A stretch of DNA of 64,000 bases from Delphinus delphis. Its lineage: Eukaryota > Chordata > Mammalia > Artiodactyla > Delphinidae. Location: assembly GCF_949987515.2 (NCBI RefSeq), contig NC_082694.2, forward strand, positions 64,726,080 to 64,790,079, given 5' to 3'. Positions 35,071-47,519 of the stretch are shown piece after piece. Positions within the stretch are counted from its first letter, which is position 1; each line of letters begins with the position of its first letter. The notes beneath the pieces are model-generated. The model made no database searches, was not told the origin of the DNA, and saw only the letters and a list, made by a program, of their open reading frames with translations. The translations under genes and the position numbers were made by a program.

Positions 35071-35700
35071 CCCGTCCCATCCCCAAATCTTTCTGTTGAA
35101 CAGAAGTGCCAGATACGAGGTGCTGGGAGCGTATAGTTAAGCTTAGTTTATCCACATTCCAAACGCAAAACTTGTTAATCGGTGTGTATGGGTGTTGTGG
35201 GACTGCAGTTAAGTAAATTTACAAATCCCCTTCTGGAGCATAACAATGCTTTTTTTTAACATTTTATTTCAAAATAATTATTATACACAGTTAGTTGCAA
35301 ATATAGTACAGACTTCTGTGCTCTGTCACCCCAAAACCCGTAACCTCTATCTAACTGAGAGAAAAACATTGGACAAACCGAAACTGAAGGTCATTCTATA
35401 AAATACCTGACCAATACTCCTGAAAGATAGAGAGGTCCTACTTACCCAGCGTCCCCTAACAGTTACATAATTGTAGTACAATATCAAAAGCAGCGATTTG
35501 ACATACGATGTGTGTATAATTCTATGTCATTTTATCACGTGTAGATTCATGCAGCACAATCAAGGACTATTCTGTGTATTGGGGGAACATTGTATTATCC
35601 CGGAAAGCCTAATTTCCTCTTCCTTAAAATCTAATCAAAGTGCTACTGAGAGGCTTAAGAATCATTTGTTAAATGTGTAGAATAGGATCTGACATATAGT
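35071..35700. other. Intergenic, nothing identified
   Basis: Sequence turns AT-rich directly outside the CpG island. A possible MIR end lies at about 35670-35730 (GTAGGTGCTCAATAAAAGTT). I see no gene or clear element. Confidence 0.6.
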
Positions 35701-35944
35701 AGGTGCTCAATAAAAGTTATGAATGTTAATTACCTTCCCACATTCCTGCAGACGTCCTTCAGGAAATCTACATGAATTATCCCAACTACATCTTAAACCT
35801 GTTTATTCATATGCAAAGTTGTATTTATATAATCTATATATTCATTCCATTTTAGAATGGCAAATATGCCATTTTTATCCGATGTTGAGAGGTAACATAT
35901 AATAAACTGGGAAAAATACCCAAGTATTAAAGTCTAAATGAATA

Positions 35945-36235
35945 TCTGATATTGAGTCACTGTGGCTTCATTTATCTGTGAACTTGGGCAAGTCACTTAT
36001 ACATTCTGAAAATGTTCCATCAAGAGTCAAATGGAAATGATCAAATTATTTCCCCTACTTTTACGAGTCTTTGTGAAAGTACTTGTAAACTGTAAAAATG
36101 GAAACACTGGGAGATTAAATGGCTTGCCCAAGGTCTCACAGCTTGTGAGGAGGAGTATAATAGCATACTAGAGTTTGAACTTGGGCAGTTTGACTCCAAA
36201 ACCCATACTCCAAACTTAAGCCTCCTGCTCAAAAC
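35945..36235 (-). repeat. MIR-like fragments
   Basis: TGAACTTGGGCAAGTCACTT and, further on, GGCTTGCCCAAGGTCTCACA with CATACTCCAAACTTAAGCCT resemble two adjacent or rearranged MIR pieces. Confidence 0.5.
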
Positions 36236-37200
36236 TTCAGTGTCTTGAGCTAAATAAAGGAGTGCAAATGATCAAATCAAAGTGTAACTGGAGGTATCCT
36301 TCCAAAACAGTTTTTTAAATCAGAGGACTGAAGCTGAAACTATAAAAACTGCCATTTTGAAGATTTTCTCTCTCAAGACCCATTAGGGCCAAACTTTTCC
36401 ATTAATCTGAAAGGTTCCCCTGAATAGGCCTTTAATACAAATCAAGCCCCCCATCTTGTTGGTAGGGAAAACAAACTAGTAAACTGAACACTAAATTTAA
36501 ACTTAGTGTACTTTAATGTGCTATATTGAAAAGAATAAAAGGCATAGTTTTTTCTGTTAGACTGTGTTACATTTTTTCATTGGAAAAAATATATATATAT
36601 AATTCTTTCTGTGAATTTAGATTTCTTTCACCTGTAAATTAGCTTTCTCCAAAGCTCATTACCCAGAAGATGTCCTGAAATACAACACTTTAATAATCAA
36701 AAAATTTTGAGAAAGAACTCCCTCTGTATTTCTCCTCTTGGGAGATTTATCATACATACTAGCATATATACTGTTTAACCTCCTTTTATCAACATTTCAC
36801 AAACTCATATAACCATAGAACCCTGAAAAACCAGTGTTGCGAAGAGCAATCTTTAGTGAAAATTGCTGCTTGTTTTTGTGAGTATGTATTTTTGTTTGAG
36901 CACTGGCTGAGACCTCCAGACTGCAGTGAAGTGTTTCAGGACCCAGGGTAAGATTCTTGGAACTGATCATGGAAATGAAATTAGGCAAGACTGGGTGAAG
37001 TTTAGCATCAGCTGTGTTGTTAATGTCTTTCTGCTCGCGGAGTTGAGAGCAAATACTCCTGACATTGAAAATGTACTGATTTTCGTGGCTATTCTATTTT
37101 GAAGCTGTGGCCTTTTGAGGGCCTTCAGCCCAACCATTTTGGGCATAGGTGGTGATCACCTAAAGGAAGTAGAAATTCTCACAGACAATCATTCTGGAAA
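36236..37200. other. Intergenic, nothing identified
   Basis: AT-rich single-copy-looking DNA with a TA run at about 36590-36602. I find no exon-like frames or named repeats. Confidence 0.5.
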
Positions 37201-38010
37201 GAGAAATTTGCTGGAATCAGACATGTGGACTCAAAAAACAGGCCTTATTGATACAGAAAAAGCATTTTGATAAAAATCCAACATCCTATTTGTAGTGAGG
37301 TAGATGAACCTAGAGACTGTCATACAGAGTGAAGTAAGTCAGAAAGAGAAAAACAAATACCGTATGCTAACACATATATAGGGAATCTAAAAAACAAAAT
37401 GGTTCTGAAGAACCTAGGGGCAGGACAGGAATAAAGATGCAGACATAGAGAATGGACTTGAAGACACGGGGAGGGGGAAGGGTAAGCTGGCATGAAGTGA
37501 GAGAGTGGCATGGACATATATACACTACCAAATGTAAAATAGATAGCTAGTGGGAAGCAGCTGCATAGCACAGGGAGATCAGCTCGGTGCTTTGTGTCCA
37601 CCTAGAGGGGTGGGATAGCGAGGGTGGGAGGGAGACACAAGAGGGAAGAGATGTGGGGATATATGTATATGTATAGCTGATTCACTTTGTTATACAGCAG
37701 AAACTAACACCATTGTAAAGCAATTAGACTTCAATAAATATATTTTTAAAAAAATCCAACATCCATTACAAGGAAAAAAAAAGCCTTTCAGCAAACTAAA
37801 AATAGAGGGAAATTTCCCCAACTTGAAAAAAAAAGCGTCCACAAAACACCTACAGCTAACACCATATTTAACAGTAAAATACTGACTGCTTTCCCTCTAA
37901 AATCAGGGACAAGTCAAGAACATCCACTCTCATCAGTCCTTTTTAACACAGTACTGGAAGTTCTGGAACTTAATGGAAGTCACTGCAACAAGGCAAAAAA
38001 AAAAGAAATA
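37200..38010 (+). mobile_element. Old L1 ORF2 fragment, split by a younger L1
   Basis: RT-region landmarks TATTGATACAGAAAAAGCAT and, after the interruption, GCAAACTAAAAATAGAGGGA and CATCAGTCCTTTTTAACACA are L1 ORF2. The frame is broken. Confidence 0.75.
37287..37749 (+). mobile_element. 5'-truncated L1 with 15-bp target duplication
   Basis: It carries the same 3' UTR as at 25.4 kb (GAGAAAAACAAATACCGTAT, GAGGGGTGGGATAGCGAGGG, ACTTCAATAAATATATTTTT). AAAAATCCAACATCC is repeated at 37272-37286 and 37750-37764. Confidence 0.92.
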
Positions 38011-38714
38011 AAAGGCATAAAAAGAGAGAGAGAGAGCAGAGTTTCTCACTCCCTCCCGCCCCTCTCTTTCCCTTGTGCAGTCACTGGTGATGGGGAACCA
38101 GCCTGTAGTAGGAGGAATAGAGGTGAGGTCTAAAAGAGACAAGCTTCCCCAGAACTACAAGATGATGATTGGCAGAGGAGTAAGCAGGGGCTCTAGCTGA
38201 GTGGAGGCCTGTCTGGAGCCACATAGGAACAGAGAGAGAGGTTAAACTGATTCTGGAGCTTACAGAGCAAACACTGTCCCTGAAGATTCCCTGGTAAGTA
38301 CTAGAGGGAGTCTGAATGGATGCCTGAAGTCATGCCATAGGAGCTACAATTGGGGCACATTTATAACATACTCCAGTAAAACCCACAATACCCGCACACA
38401 CACACACTTAAGCTATATACAAAATTGCATAAAACAAATGCTTGATATAGTAAGGGAATCTGAATTTAGGGAAGAAAAAAAACTTTGATGACAATAAAGA
38501 AATCTTTAAACTAAAAAAAAAAAAAATTGGAAATCAACAGCCTAATGCCCAATTAACTTCTCTGCTGAAGTTTACGGGGAGATTTGCCTTGTCCCAAAGC
38601 AGAATACAATGAAGTTCTAATGATTTCTAATGGAAAGGCTGATCTCCTAGAAATTCTTTCTATCTGGCCTGATATTGACAGCCAGTATATGTATCACTAA
38701 AATTCACTCTAAGG

Positions 38715-39450
38715 ACAAAAAGCACAATGAGATACCACTTCATATTCATTAGGATGGCTACCATAAAAAACAAAACAAAACAAAAGAGAACAAAAACCAA
38801 AAAAACAGAGGAAAAAAGTGTTGGCAAGGATGTGTAGAAGTTGAAACTTGTGCACTATTGGTGGGAATGTAAAATGGTACAGCTGCTGTGGAAAATAGTA
38901 TGGCTGTTCATCCAAAAATTACAAATAGAATTACAATTTGATTCAGCAATTCCACTTTTGGGTACATACTGAAAAGAACTGAAAGCAGGATCTCAAAGAC
39001 ATTTGTACATCCATGTTCATAGCAGTATTATTCCCAATAGCTAAAGTGCAGTAGGAACCCAAAGTTTCCATCAATGACAGATGACTGATGACTGCATAAG
39101 CAAAATGTGAGATATATATATCTATATATGGATATTATTCAGACTTAGAAAGCAAGGAAATTCTGAGTCATGCCACTACACAGATGAAACTTAAGGCCAT
39201 GATGCTCAGTGAAATAAGGCAATCACATAAAGACAAATACTGTATGATTCCACTTACATGAGGTACTTAGTTAAATTCTTAGAGACAGATAGTGGAATGG
39301 TGGTTGCAGAGGCTAAAGGGAGGAGGGAATGTGGAGCTGTTTAATGGGTACAGAGTTTTAGTCATGCTAGATGAAGAGCTCTGTGGATTAATGGTGGTGA
39401 TGGTAGCACAATAATGTGAATGTACTTAATGCTGCTGAACTGTGAACTTA
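38715..39450 (+). mobile_element. Old L1 3' portion
   Basis: GAGATACCACTTCATATTCA, GTTGGCAAGGATGTGTAGAA, TGGTGGGAATGTAAAATGGT and the 3' part near ACTGTATGATTCCACTTACA are L1 ORF2/3' landmarks. Confidence 0.8.
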
Positions 39451-39454
39451 AAAA

Positions 39455-40560
39455 TGATTAAGATGGTACCACTACACACCTATTAGAATGGCTAAACAAT
39501 TTTAAACTGACAATAACAAGTGCTGATAAGGATGTGGAGCAACAGGAACTCTCATTCATTGCTAGTAAGAATACAAAATGGGGGCTTCCCTGGTGGTGCA
39601 GTGGTTGAGAGTCCGCCTGCCGATGCAGGGGACAGGGGTTCGTGCTTCGGTCCGGGAAGATCCCACATGCCATGGAGCAGCTGGGCCCGTGAGCCATGGC
39701 CGCTGGGCCTGCGTGTCTGGAGCCTGTGCTCCGCAACGTTAGAGGCCACAACAGTGAGAGGCCCGCATACCTCAAAAAAAAAAGAATACAAAACGGTAAA
39801 ACCACTTTGAAACACACTTTGTTAGTTTTCTATAAAGCTAAACATAGTTTAACCATATGAGCCAGCAATCACACTCCTAGGTATTTACCCAACTTAGTTG
39901 AAAACTTATGTCTACACAAAACCTGTACACAAATATTTATAGTAGCTTTATTCATAATCACCAAAACTTGGAAGCCACTAAGATGCCCTTCAATAGATGC
40001 ATGGATAAGCAATCTGTGGTACATCTGTACAGTGGATTGTCATTCAGTGATAAAAAGGAATATACGATCAAGCTATGAAATACATGGAGGAACCATAAGT
40101 GCATAAGGCTAAGTGAAAGAAGGCAAACTGAAAAGGCTACCTACTGTATGATTCCAACCATACAACATTATTGAAAAGGAAGAAGTGTGGAGACAGTAAA
40201 AAGATCAGTGGTTGCCAGTGGTTAATAGGAAGGGAGGAGCAATGAATAGGTGGAGGATGGGATTTTTAGGGCAGTGAAATAATTTTGTGTGTTTCTATAA
40301 TGACAGATACACGACATTATGCATTTGTCAAACCCCGCAGAGCTGTACAACACAAAGAGGGAACTTTAATGTAAACTATGGGCTTTGGTTAATAATTATG
40401 TAGCAGTGTTTGTTTATTTACTATAACAAATATGTCATATTGATGCAAGATGTTAATAATAGGAGAACTGAGTACAGGGGAGCAGTTATATGGGAATTCT
40501 CTGTACTGTCTGCTCAGTTTTTCTGTAAATCTAAAACTGTTCTAGAAAACTAAAGTTTAT
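39455..40560 (+). mobile_element. Second L1 3' portion, split by a SINE
   Basis: This has the same landmarks in the same order (ATTAGAATGGCTAAACAATT, TGCTGATAAGGATGTGGAGC, CTATGAAATACATGGAGGAA, then GTAAATCTAAAACTGTTCTA). It directly follows the previous copy, so two L1 3' parts are in tandem. Confidence 0.78.
39582..39781 (+). repeat. Short cetacean-type CHR SINE inside L1
   Basis: From GGGCTTCCCTGGTGGTGCAG to GAGAGGCCCGCATACCTC and poly(A). Duplications AAGAATACAAAATGG (39567-39581) and AAGAATACAAAACGG (39782-39796) flank it. The open frames on both strands here are SINE. Confidence 0.94.
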
Positions 40561-41754
40561 TAATTTTTAAAAATGGTCAAAATGGTAAGTTTTATATGTA
40601 TTGTATCACAATTTTTCTAATAAAAAAATTTACTGTCAGGAGAAAACAGAAGCACAGTCCACATTTGTTTCTCATCACTGGGCAGGGATTAGAGTCTCCT
40701 CAGTTATTCCAGATTCAGTTTCGTTTCACATCAGTGGTATCCTAGTGTCCTGGAAAGAGGCCAGAGCTAGGGCTGTTACAGGATGTGTATATTTGGGATG
40801 TGACTATCATGATTTCTAGGAGGGAAATGCAGTCACAGGGAACAAGAGCACGCTAGCTCCAAATATTGGGTTAGTGCCAAAGATCAGTCTTCATGAAGTT
40901 AATATGTATCTAGAGGGTACTGTTTTTTTAAAAATTACTCTCTGTAGTAATTTGCACAAGCTTACTAGATTGGTGTGAGGTTTTCTGTACTTCAAAAATT
41001 GGAGGTAATCATCTTTAAATGTGCCAGTGTTTCTTGCTTTCCTTCTTCTACATGTTTTTACTGTTTTTCTCACTTCTGCTATCTTCATAGTTTTCTTGCC
41101 CTTCCTATGAAAAATGTGATACAGTGTAAAGATGAGAAATCAAACAAATTATCTCACATACATGATGCATTGTTTGGGAGACGTACTGATATGTGCAATT
41201 TACTTTGAAATGCATTAAAAAAGATAGATTGGGGATGGATGAATAGAGGAATGGATTGAAGTGTGTAGATATGGGATAAAGCAAGGATAGTAAAATGTTA
41301 ATGGTGGAATCTTTTTTACTATGTTTACTATGAAAGTTCTATCAACTCTCCTGTATGTTTGAAACTTTTCATAATAAAATATTTTTTAAAATACTTACCA
41401 GAATGAAAAAATAAAATTAAACACTTGTAATCCCCCTCCAAAAGAATTCTTTTCCAGTGGAGCTTTATCACTAGTGACTAAGAGCAAGCTGCTAAATCTT
41501 CCTAACTCAGTCACCTCCTGTGTGAAATTATAAAACTGGACAAAACCAGCAGTTCCCAAAAGTCATTTTATGTGTTGGCAGCACCAGAGTCATTCTGGAG
41601 CCCCACCCTAAGCCTATAAAATTAGACTCTCACGAAATCCATATTTTTTAGACAAGTGTCTCATGGGGTTTTAGTATCAACCAGGTTTAGAAACCTTTGG
41701 ACTACAGAGTCTTTTCCCATTCTGAAGTGGGTACCTGTTTATACTAAACCCTTA

Positions 41755-41910
41755 CTAGGAACACATGTTCTTAAATTTTTTAAGGCCCAGGGATCTTATT
41801 AAAATATAGATTCTGGGGGTGGGGATCTTAGATTCTGCATTTAACAAGTTCCGGCTCTGAGGCCAATGCCGGTGATGCCTAGACCATATTTTGAGAATCA
41901 AAGAGCTAGA
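41755..41910 (+). repeat. MER58/Charlie-like hAT fragment
   Basis: GTGGGGATCTTAGATTCTGC, ACAAGTTCCGGCTCTGAGGC, and ATATTTTGAGAATCAAAGAG follow the pattern of this nonautonomous hAT group. A related diverged piece may lie at 41545-41710. Confidence 0.5.
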
Positions 41911-42523
41911 AGATCAGAAACAAGAGACAGGGGAACCCCCTATTTTTTCATAGGTTCAATTCTTCTTTTTGGCCAAACCACACTCACAGGAAGTGAAGCA
42001 TGTTGAACACCTTCCATTTTCTGAATTTGATATAGAATAATCATATGGAAAAGCCTAGTGCCTTTTTGGTGTGAGCAGTCATTATTTCTGGAGAAAAGCT
42101 CGATGTGGCATTTAACTGAAAGTTTTGGATACCTGATCCACTTACCTTTGACACTTTCAGGCAACGATACAAAAGTTCACCAGGCTGTTCTGGATTAAGG
42201 ATAGACATCTTCAGGAGCCATAGATATAATAAGGGTAAGCATAGGATTGCAGCCTGAGATTAAAGGAAAAGTCATGGACTGAAAAAACAAACCAAAAAAT
42301 AGTGGGAACTCACTGGAAGTTGACTAAAGTACCTGGAAAGTTCATTTGCTTTCCTCCTTGCTTTCATACACTACCTGACTTAGCTTTCTAATAATATTTT
42401 GTGAACAATTATTGAGAATTTATTATGGTCCATTCACTGTGTTAGGTATTTATTAAGCACTTACTACAACCTCGCCACTAGTGATAAAGATGAAAGAAAC
42501 AACAGAACAAAGAAACAGGTGTC

Positions 42524-42655
42524 GGAATTCCCTGGCAGTCCAGTGGTTAGGACTGGGCGCTTTCACTGCTCGGCCCGGGTTCAGTCTCTGGTCAGGCAGC
42601 TAAGATCCTGCAAGCCACAGAGCATGGCTGCTCCTTGGGGATTACAACTAAGTGA
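42524..42655 (+). repeat. Short CHR-type SINE
   Basis: GGAATTCCCTGGCAGTCCAG, then GTTAGGACTGGGCGCTTTCA, B box GGTTCAGTCTC and CCTGCAAGCCACAG. The 76-residue ATG frame across it is repeat-derived. Confidence 0.85.
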
Positions 42656-43134
42656 GCTAACAGACATTAATCAAATCATCATCAAAAAAATATGTGATTA
42701 CAAATGTGATGTGTATGAAGGAAAAACTTATAGTGCTATGAAAAAGTGACTAGAGCGTGAAATCAGGCTTTTCAACAAACATGGAAGTCAAGCTGACATC
42801 TAACATCTAAATACCAGTTGAAGAGGAAAGTATTTAGGAGTATTTTGGAAAAGAGAATCTTCTGGGCTGTATGAAGTCCCTGGGGCATTTGGCTTTTTCC
42901 CACCAGTGTAGCTGGAGCTGAGTAAGCCGTGGGAAGAATGGCACAGATGAAGTTCAAGAGGAAGGCAGGGGCCAGCTTATGTCGGAGCTGGTAGGTGTGG
43001 GCCACAGTAAGGATTTGGGGCTTTACATTAAGTGCAAAGGAAAGCCATTTAACAGTGGAGTGACAGGATCTGATTTACCTTTAAAGAGACCACTCTGACT
43101 GCTATGTAAAGAGTAAATTGAAAGGTAACAGCAG

Positions 43135-43240
43135 GGGGTATTCCCTGGTGTTCCAGTGGTTAGGACTCCACACTTGCACTTTCTCTGCCAAGAGCCTGGG
43201 GTTCAATCCCTGGTCCAGGAACTAAGATCCCACAAGCCAG
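43135..43240 (+). repeat. Short CHR-type SINE
   Basis: GGGGTATTCCCTGGTGTTCC with GGTTAGGACTCCACACTTGC, B box GGTTCAATCCC and GATCCCACAAGCCAGGC. The tail is not distinct. Confidence 0.82.
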
Positions 43241-43984
43241 GCTCAACCAGGAAGCGGCACTCACCTTGGGTAAGGCACTTGGGTTAAGCACTGACCTTGG
43301 ATGCGAAATTTAAAGAGCTGCGAAAACACTCAGTGATCCAGATTAGTCATACTTTAAAAGCAATATTTAAAAAAATAAAATCTACCAACTATGGCCTACA
43401 GTCCAGCTCCCTGTTTTTGTAAATAAGTTTCTCTTGGAAACAGGGCTGAGATCAGCTTAAGAAAATACAACAGGATTGTGCAAGTGCAGATCCTGTCTTT
43501 ACTAAAAATTTTGATGCTTTTCCACCATTTTTTTGCATTTATTTTGATTTTTAAAAATACTTCATTAAAATATGATTTATCATTGAGGTTTTTGGCACCC
43601 CCATAAGTTTTGCACCTCAGGCGAGTGCCTCACTTGCCTCACCCTACAAGAGTAGAAATAGGAAGACCAATGAGGAGATCATTCACCTATTCATTCAGAT
43701 TTCACATTAAAAGTCCAAATTGATGGTTTTGCTTAAAAAAATCAGATCTATCTACCCTGACCTGCTCTCTCATATGGCAACAATTCCAACTCAGTAGGTC
43801 TACTGTGGGACAAGGAAGTTCCCCTAGAGGCCTGAGGGGCTCCTGTGATTGAGAATTACTACTCAGAGGGACAAAGTGAGGGACACCTGGGAAAACCAGA
43901 ACTAGCACAAGATCCTCTGACCCAATCTGTCCTCTCATTACACTGTTTCCTTTGAGCATTAATATCAAATTAATAAAACTGTAC

Positions 43985-44078
43985 CTTTCAAGATAAACAA
44001 CAAGGATTTACTGTATAGCACAAGGAATTATATTCAGTATCCTGTAGTAACCTACAATGGAAAATAATTGGAAAAAGA

Positions 44079-44106
<28 letters not shown>
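43985..44106 (+). mobile_element. L1 3' UTR fragment ending in (TA)n
   Basis: GATTTACTGTATAGCACAAG and ATATTCAGTATCCTGTAGTA belong to an older L1 3' UTR. It runs into a pure TA tract at about 44080-44106. Confidence 0.65.
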
Positions 44107-44109
<3 letters not shown>

Positions 44110-44419
44110 CCCCATGATGTGACATGCTACTGGGAAGGACATCACTTTGAAGTTTCTTGCTAAAAATGCACACCTTCAGTCTAATCATGAGGAAAGTATC
44201 AGGCAGATCCAAACTAAGGGACGTTCTACAAAAGAACTGTACTCTTCACAATTTTAGTACTCTCCAAAAGTTTCAAGGTCATGAGGACAAGGAAAGACTG
44301 AGGAACTGTCACAGGCTGGAGGAGATTTAAGGAGACACGATGACAAGATGCAATGTGGGATCCTGGATTGGGTCCTGGAACAGAAAATAGATACTGATGG
44401 AAAAGCTGATGAAATCCAA

Positions 44420-44620
44420 ATAAAGTCTGTCATTTAGTTAATAGTATTGTATTGATGTTAATATCCTGGTTTTTATAAATGTACTATGGTTATGCAAGAT
44501 GTTAACATTAGGGAAAACTGGGTGATAGGTACTCAGGAACTCTCTGTATTATTTTTGCAACTTTAGCGTGTCTAAATTACTTCAAAATAAAAAGTTAACA
44601 CACACACACACACACACACC
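44420..44620 (+). mobile_element. Old L1 3' end followed by (CA)n
   Basis: GCAAGATGTTAACATTAGGG, AAAACTGGGTGATAGGTACT and TACTTCAAAATAAAAAGTTA mark an L1 3' terminus. A (CA)n run at 44599-44619 replaces the tail. Confidence 0.65.
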
Positions 44621-45269
44621 TTAAAGGTTGCTTTAGATTGATTGAGGCCCTCTGGGATGGACTGAGAGGCAAAGAGAGAGCCAAACTGCTTTGCTCAAGA
44701 AATTCACAGGACTTTGGGGAGTGATACTAGAGGAGAGGGGAGAATGTCAAAAAGGAGACAAGTCCCCAACTACAAGGCTCTTTGTGGAGAGGCAGTCATG
44801 AGGAGGGAGTGGCTGAGGGACTTTTAAGAACGGCATCCAACCTGAGGCTCTATGTTGGGCCATAATGGGCTACCACGTACCCCTTGAGTAAAAGCGTGCT
44901 CCGTGAAGGCTTGTGGTTGTACTTTGGGAACTGAATGAATCAGGAGGAGGCACAGCTGTAACACAGGACAACAAAGGGACAACACTGTGTGGGAGGTCAA
45001 ATGGCAGAGAAAAAAAGAGTCAGCAGAAGCAAGAACTCAAAGACAGAGTCAAATAGGAAATATGTGGGGACCATAAGAATTTCCAGAGGTTTTGAAGGAA
45101 TACTGGGTTTCCCGGGATATTGTCCTTCTGGACTATTTTACTTAAAGCTTACTTTATTTTACACTTTGTCTTTAAAAATTCATTTCCTCTCCCTCTCCCT
45201 CTTCCTTACCCATCCCACCTTCCCCACCTCCTTCTGTCTTCTGTTTGCCTGGCTTTTCCTCCTCTTCCA

Positions 45270-45650
45270 CTAACAGTTAACCACCATTGTTAGTTTTGTA
45301 CGTATCATTCTAGAAATTTTAAATATTTATTTATTATCGAATATGAGTATATGTTGTCCTTCTTTTTACTGTTATACAATTAGAAGCATACTATACATAG
45401 TTATCTGCACCTTGCTTCTTTTGCTTCAGGATGTTTCTAGAAAATCTTTCCATATCAGTTCATAAACAGCTTCTTCATTCTTCTATACAACTAACAGTAA
45501 GCCACTGATTCTATGCATCACAATGTTTCTAACCAGACCGTCTTGCTAGATATTATGGTGATTCTAGTGAAATTGCTAGGTGAAATGTACATGTATTATT
45601 TATCTTGATAGATACTGCTAAACTGTCGCACAAAAGGGAATTTTACTTAA
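45270..45650 (-). mobile_element. Antisense old L1 3' fragment
   Basis: On the plus strand, ATCTGCACCTTGCTTCTTTT and GAAAATCTTTCCATATCAGT are complement L1 landmarks. Divergence is high. Confidence 0.5.
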
Positions 45651-45884
45651 CTAATATTACTTAATTTTAAAGGACCAGTTGATCATAGTAAATTGGAGTC
45701 TTAAAGGACAAACATGCAAGTAAAACCTGGTTTTCACAAGGTCCTCATGAAAGTCTTAGAGGATCTACCATAGGGTAACCCAAACCTAAGCACACTAGGG
45801 CTACCTTCCTCTGCAGAGCTGTCTCAGTGCTTCCGGGTCTTCCTCATCATTTCTAGTCCATGTTCTTCATTAAATAATGAAAAT

Positions 45885-46335
45885 ACCAGGAATTCCACAT
45901 CTAGGAATATCTTATGGATATGCCTGCAGACTTGTGAAGTGGCATGTGTATAAGACTACTTCTCAAAGCATTATTTGTAATAGCAAAAGAAGCAAGCAAT
46001 CAATGCATCCATCAGTGGGGGACTGGTTAAATAATGGTTAAAAATCATACAATGGAACACTAGGCATCTGTAAATAAGAATGGAGAGGCTCTTTTTGTGG
46101 TGATACAGCATAATCTCCAAGATCTATTGGGAAGTGAAAAATATACAGTGCAGACCAAGGCGTGTAAAGGCCACCACTGTGGGAGGGACGAATACGATAC
46201 ACATATATGCTTGTATTTGCATTAAATATCTCTGGAAGCATACATACGATTGTTTACTTATAAGGAGAATAACTGAGTAGCTGAGGGACAGCCTTGTGAA
46301 CCTTTAAAATGTTGAACCATATGGATGCAATACCT
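45885..46335 (+). mobile_element. Old L1 3' fragment
   Basis: GCATTATTTGTAATAGCAAA, GGGGGACTGGTTAAATAATG, AATCATACAATGGAACACTA and TAATCTCCAAGATCTATTGG are L1 3'-end landmarks. Confidence 0.7.
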
Positions 46336-46367
46336 ATTCACAAAATAAAATTAAACTGTCAAATAAT

Positions 46368-46746
46368 CTTTTTAAATTTATTTTATTAAATAAATAAATA
46401 TTAAATAAAATTTCATTTATTTTTGGCTGTGTTGGATCTTTGTTGCTGTGTGCGGGCTTTCTCTAGTTGTGGTGAGCAGGGGCTACTCTTTGTTGCAGTG
46501 CACAGGCTTCTCATTGCGGTGGCTTCTCTTGTTGCGGAGCATGGGCTCTAGGTGCACGGGCTTCAGGAGTTGTGGCACGTGGGCTCAGTAGTTGTGGCTC
46601 ATGGGCTCCAGAGCGCAGGCTCAGTACTTGTGGCACATGGGCTTAGTTGCTCTGCTACATGTGGGATCTTCCCGGATCAGGGCTCGAACCTGTGTCCCCT
46701 GCATTGGCAGGCGGATTCTTAACCACTGTGCCACTAGGGAAGTCCC
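46368..46746 (-). repeat. CHR SINE, long form
   Basis: The minus-strand copy ends at the right in CCACTAGGGAAGTCCC. Its body has GTTGTGGCACGTGGGCTCAG, and its tail at the left is ATTTATTTTATTAAATAAAT. The short duplication TCAAATAAT flanks it (46359, 46747). Confidence 0.93.
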
Positions 46747-47519
46747 TCAAATAATTATTTTGAAAGGAGAAAAGATTGACCAATAAGGCCGTAGTGATTG
46801 TAAACACCATAGAGAAATGTTTGATCTTGCATTCAGCACCCCTGCACAGCACCTGGCCTCTAGCTGACACCCTGAGTGGTCCTTCCTGTTTCTGCTCAGT
46901 GTACTTCCTTGCACCTTTAAGTCGATGTGTCATTTTAGTGGATAATGTGGATTGGTTCACTCAGCCTGCATTGTACCCTTCTCCAGGGTACCTCCCCGGA
47001 CTGGAGAGGCTAGAACACTGAAATCTATGGTCTGGCTCCTTTGCAGGTACAGCTCTGGATGTGAATTAGCTTCCACCAATTCAACACATTCGAGTGAGCT
47101 TTGGAAGGCAAAAGTGAGGTAGACGCTATTTTCCTGTTCCTCTTGCTTCAGGTGAGGTCATGGGAAAGTGGGGTTTTATTTTTTTACGGTAGCACCTTCA
47201 GTGTTCCTTCTACCGCTTCCTGGGGTTTAGGGTGCAGTTACTGTGGCAATAGGAGCCATGTTGGATTCCTGAACCCTGGAATGTATACGTGATGTTGGGG
47301 TCTTGTACTTGATCATTCAAAGTAATGGCCTCAGAAGGCAGTTGCCTGGTGAGTCAGTTTGGTATTGTTCTAGGACTCATTACTGAAGTCCCAGCCTAGA
47401 ACCTGCTCCTTCAGCCCTTTCAAAGATTTTCTAAGCACATAAATCTGCATAATAAATCCCTTCATGCTTAAAATACTTCCAATGGTTTCTGTTTCCTGCA
47501 CTGAACCCTAGCTGGTACA

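Noticed and set aside
36990..37200. Possible processed pseudogene upstream of BIRC6
   Set aside because: The base composition looks exon-like over a short span, but no protein was recognised and there is no poly(A) or target duplication.
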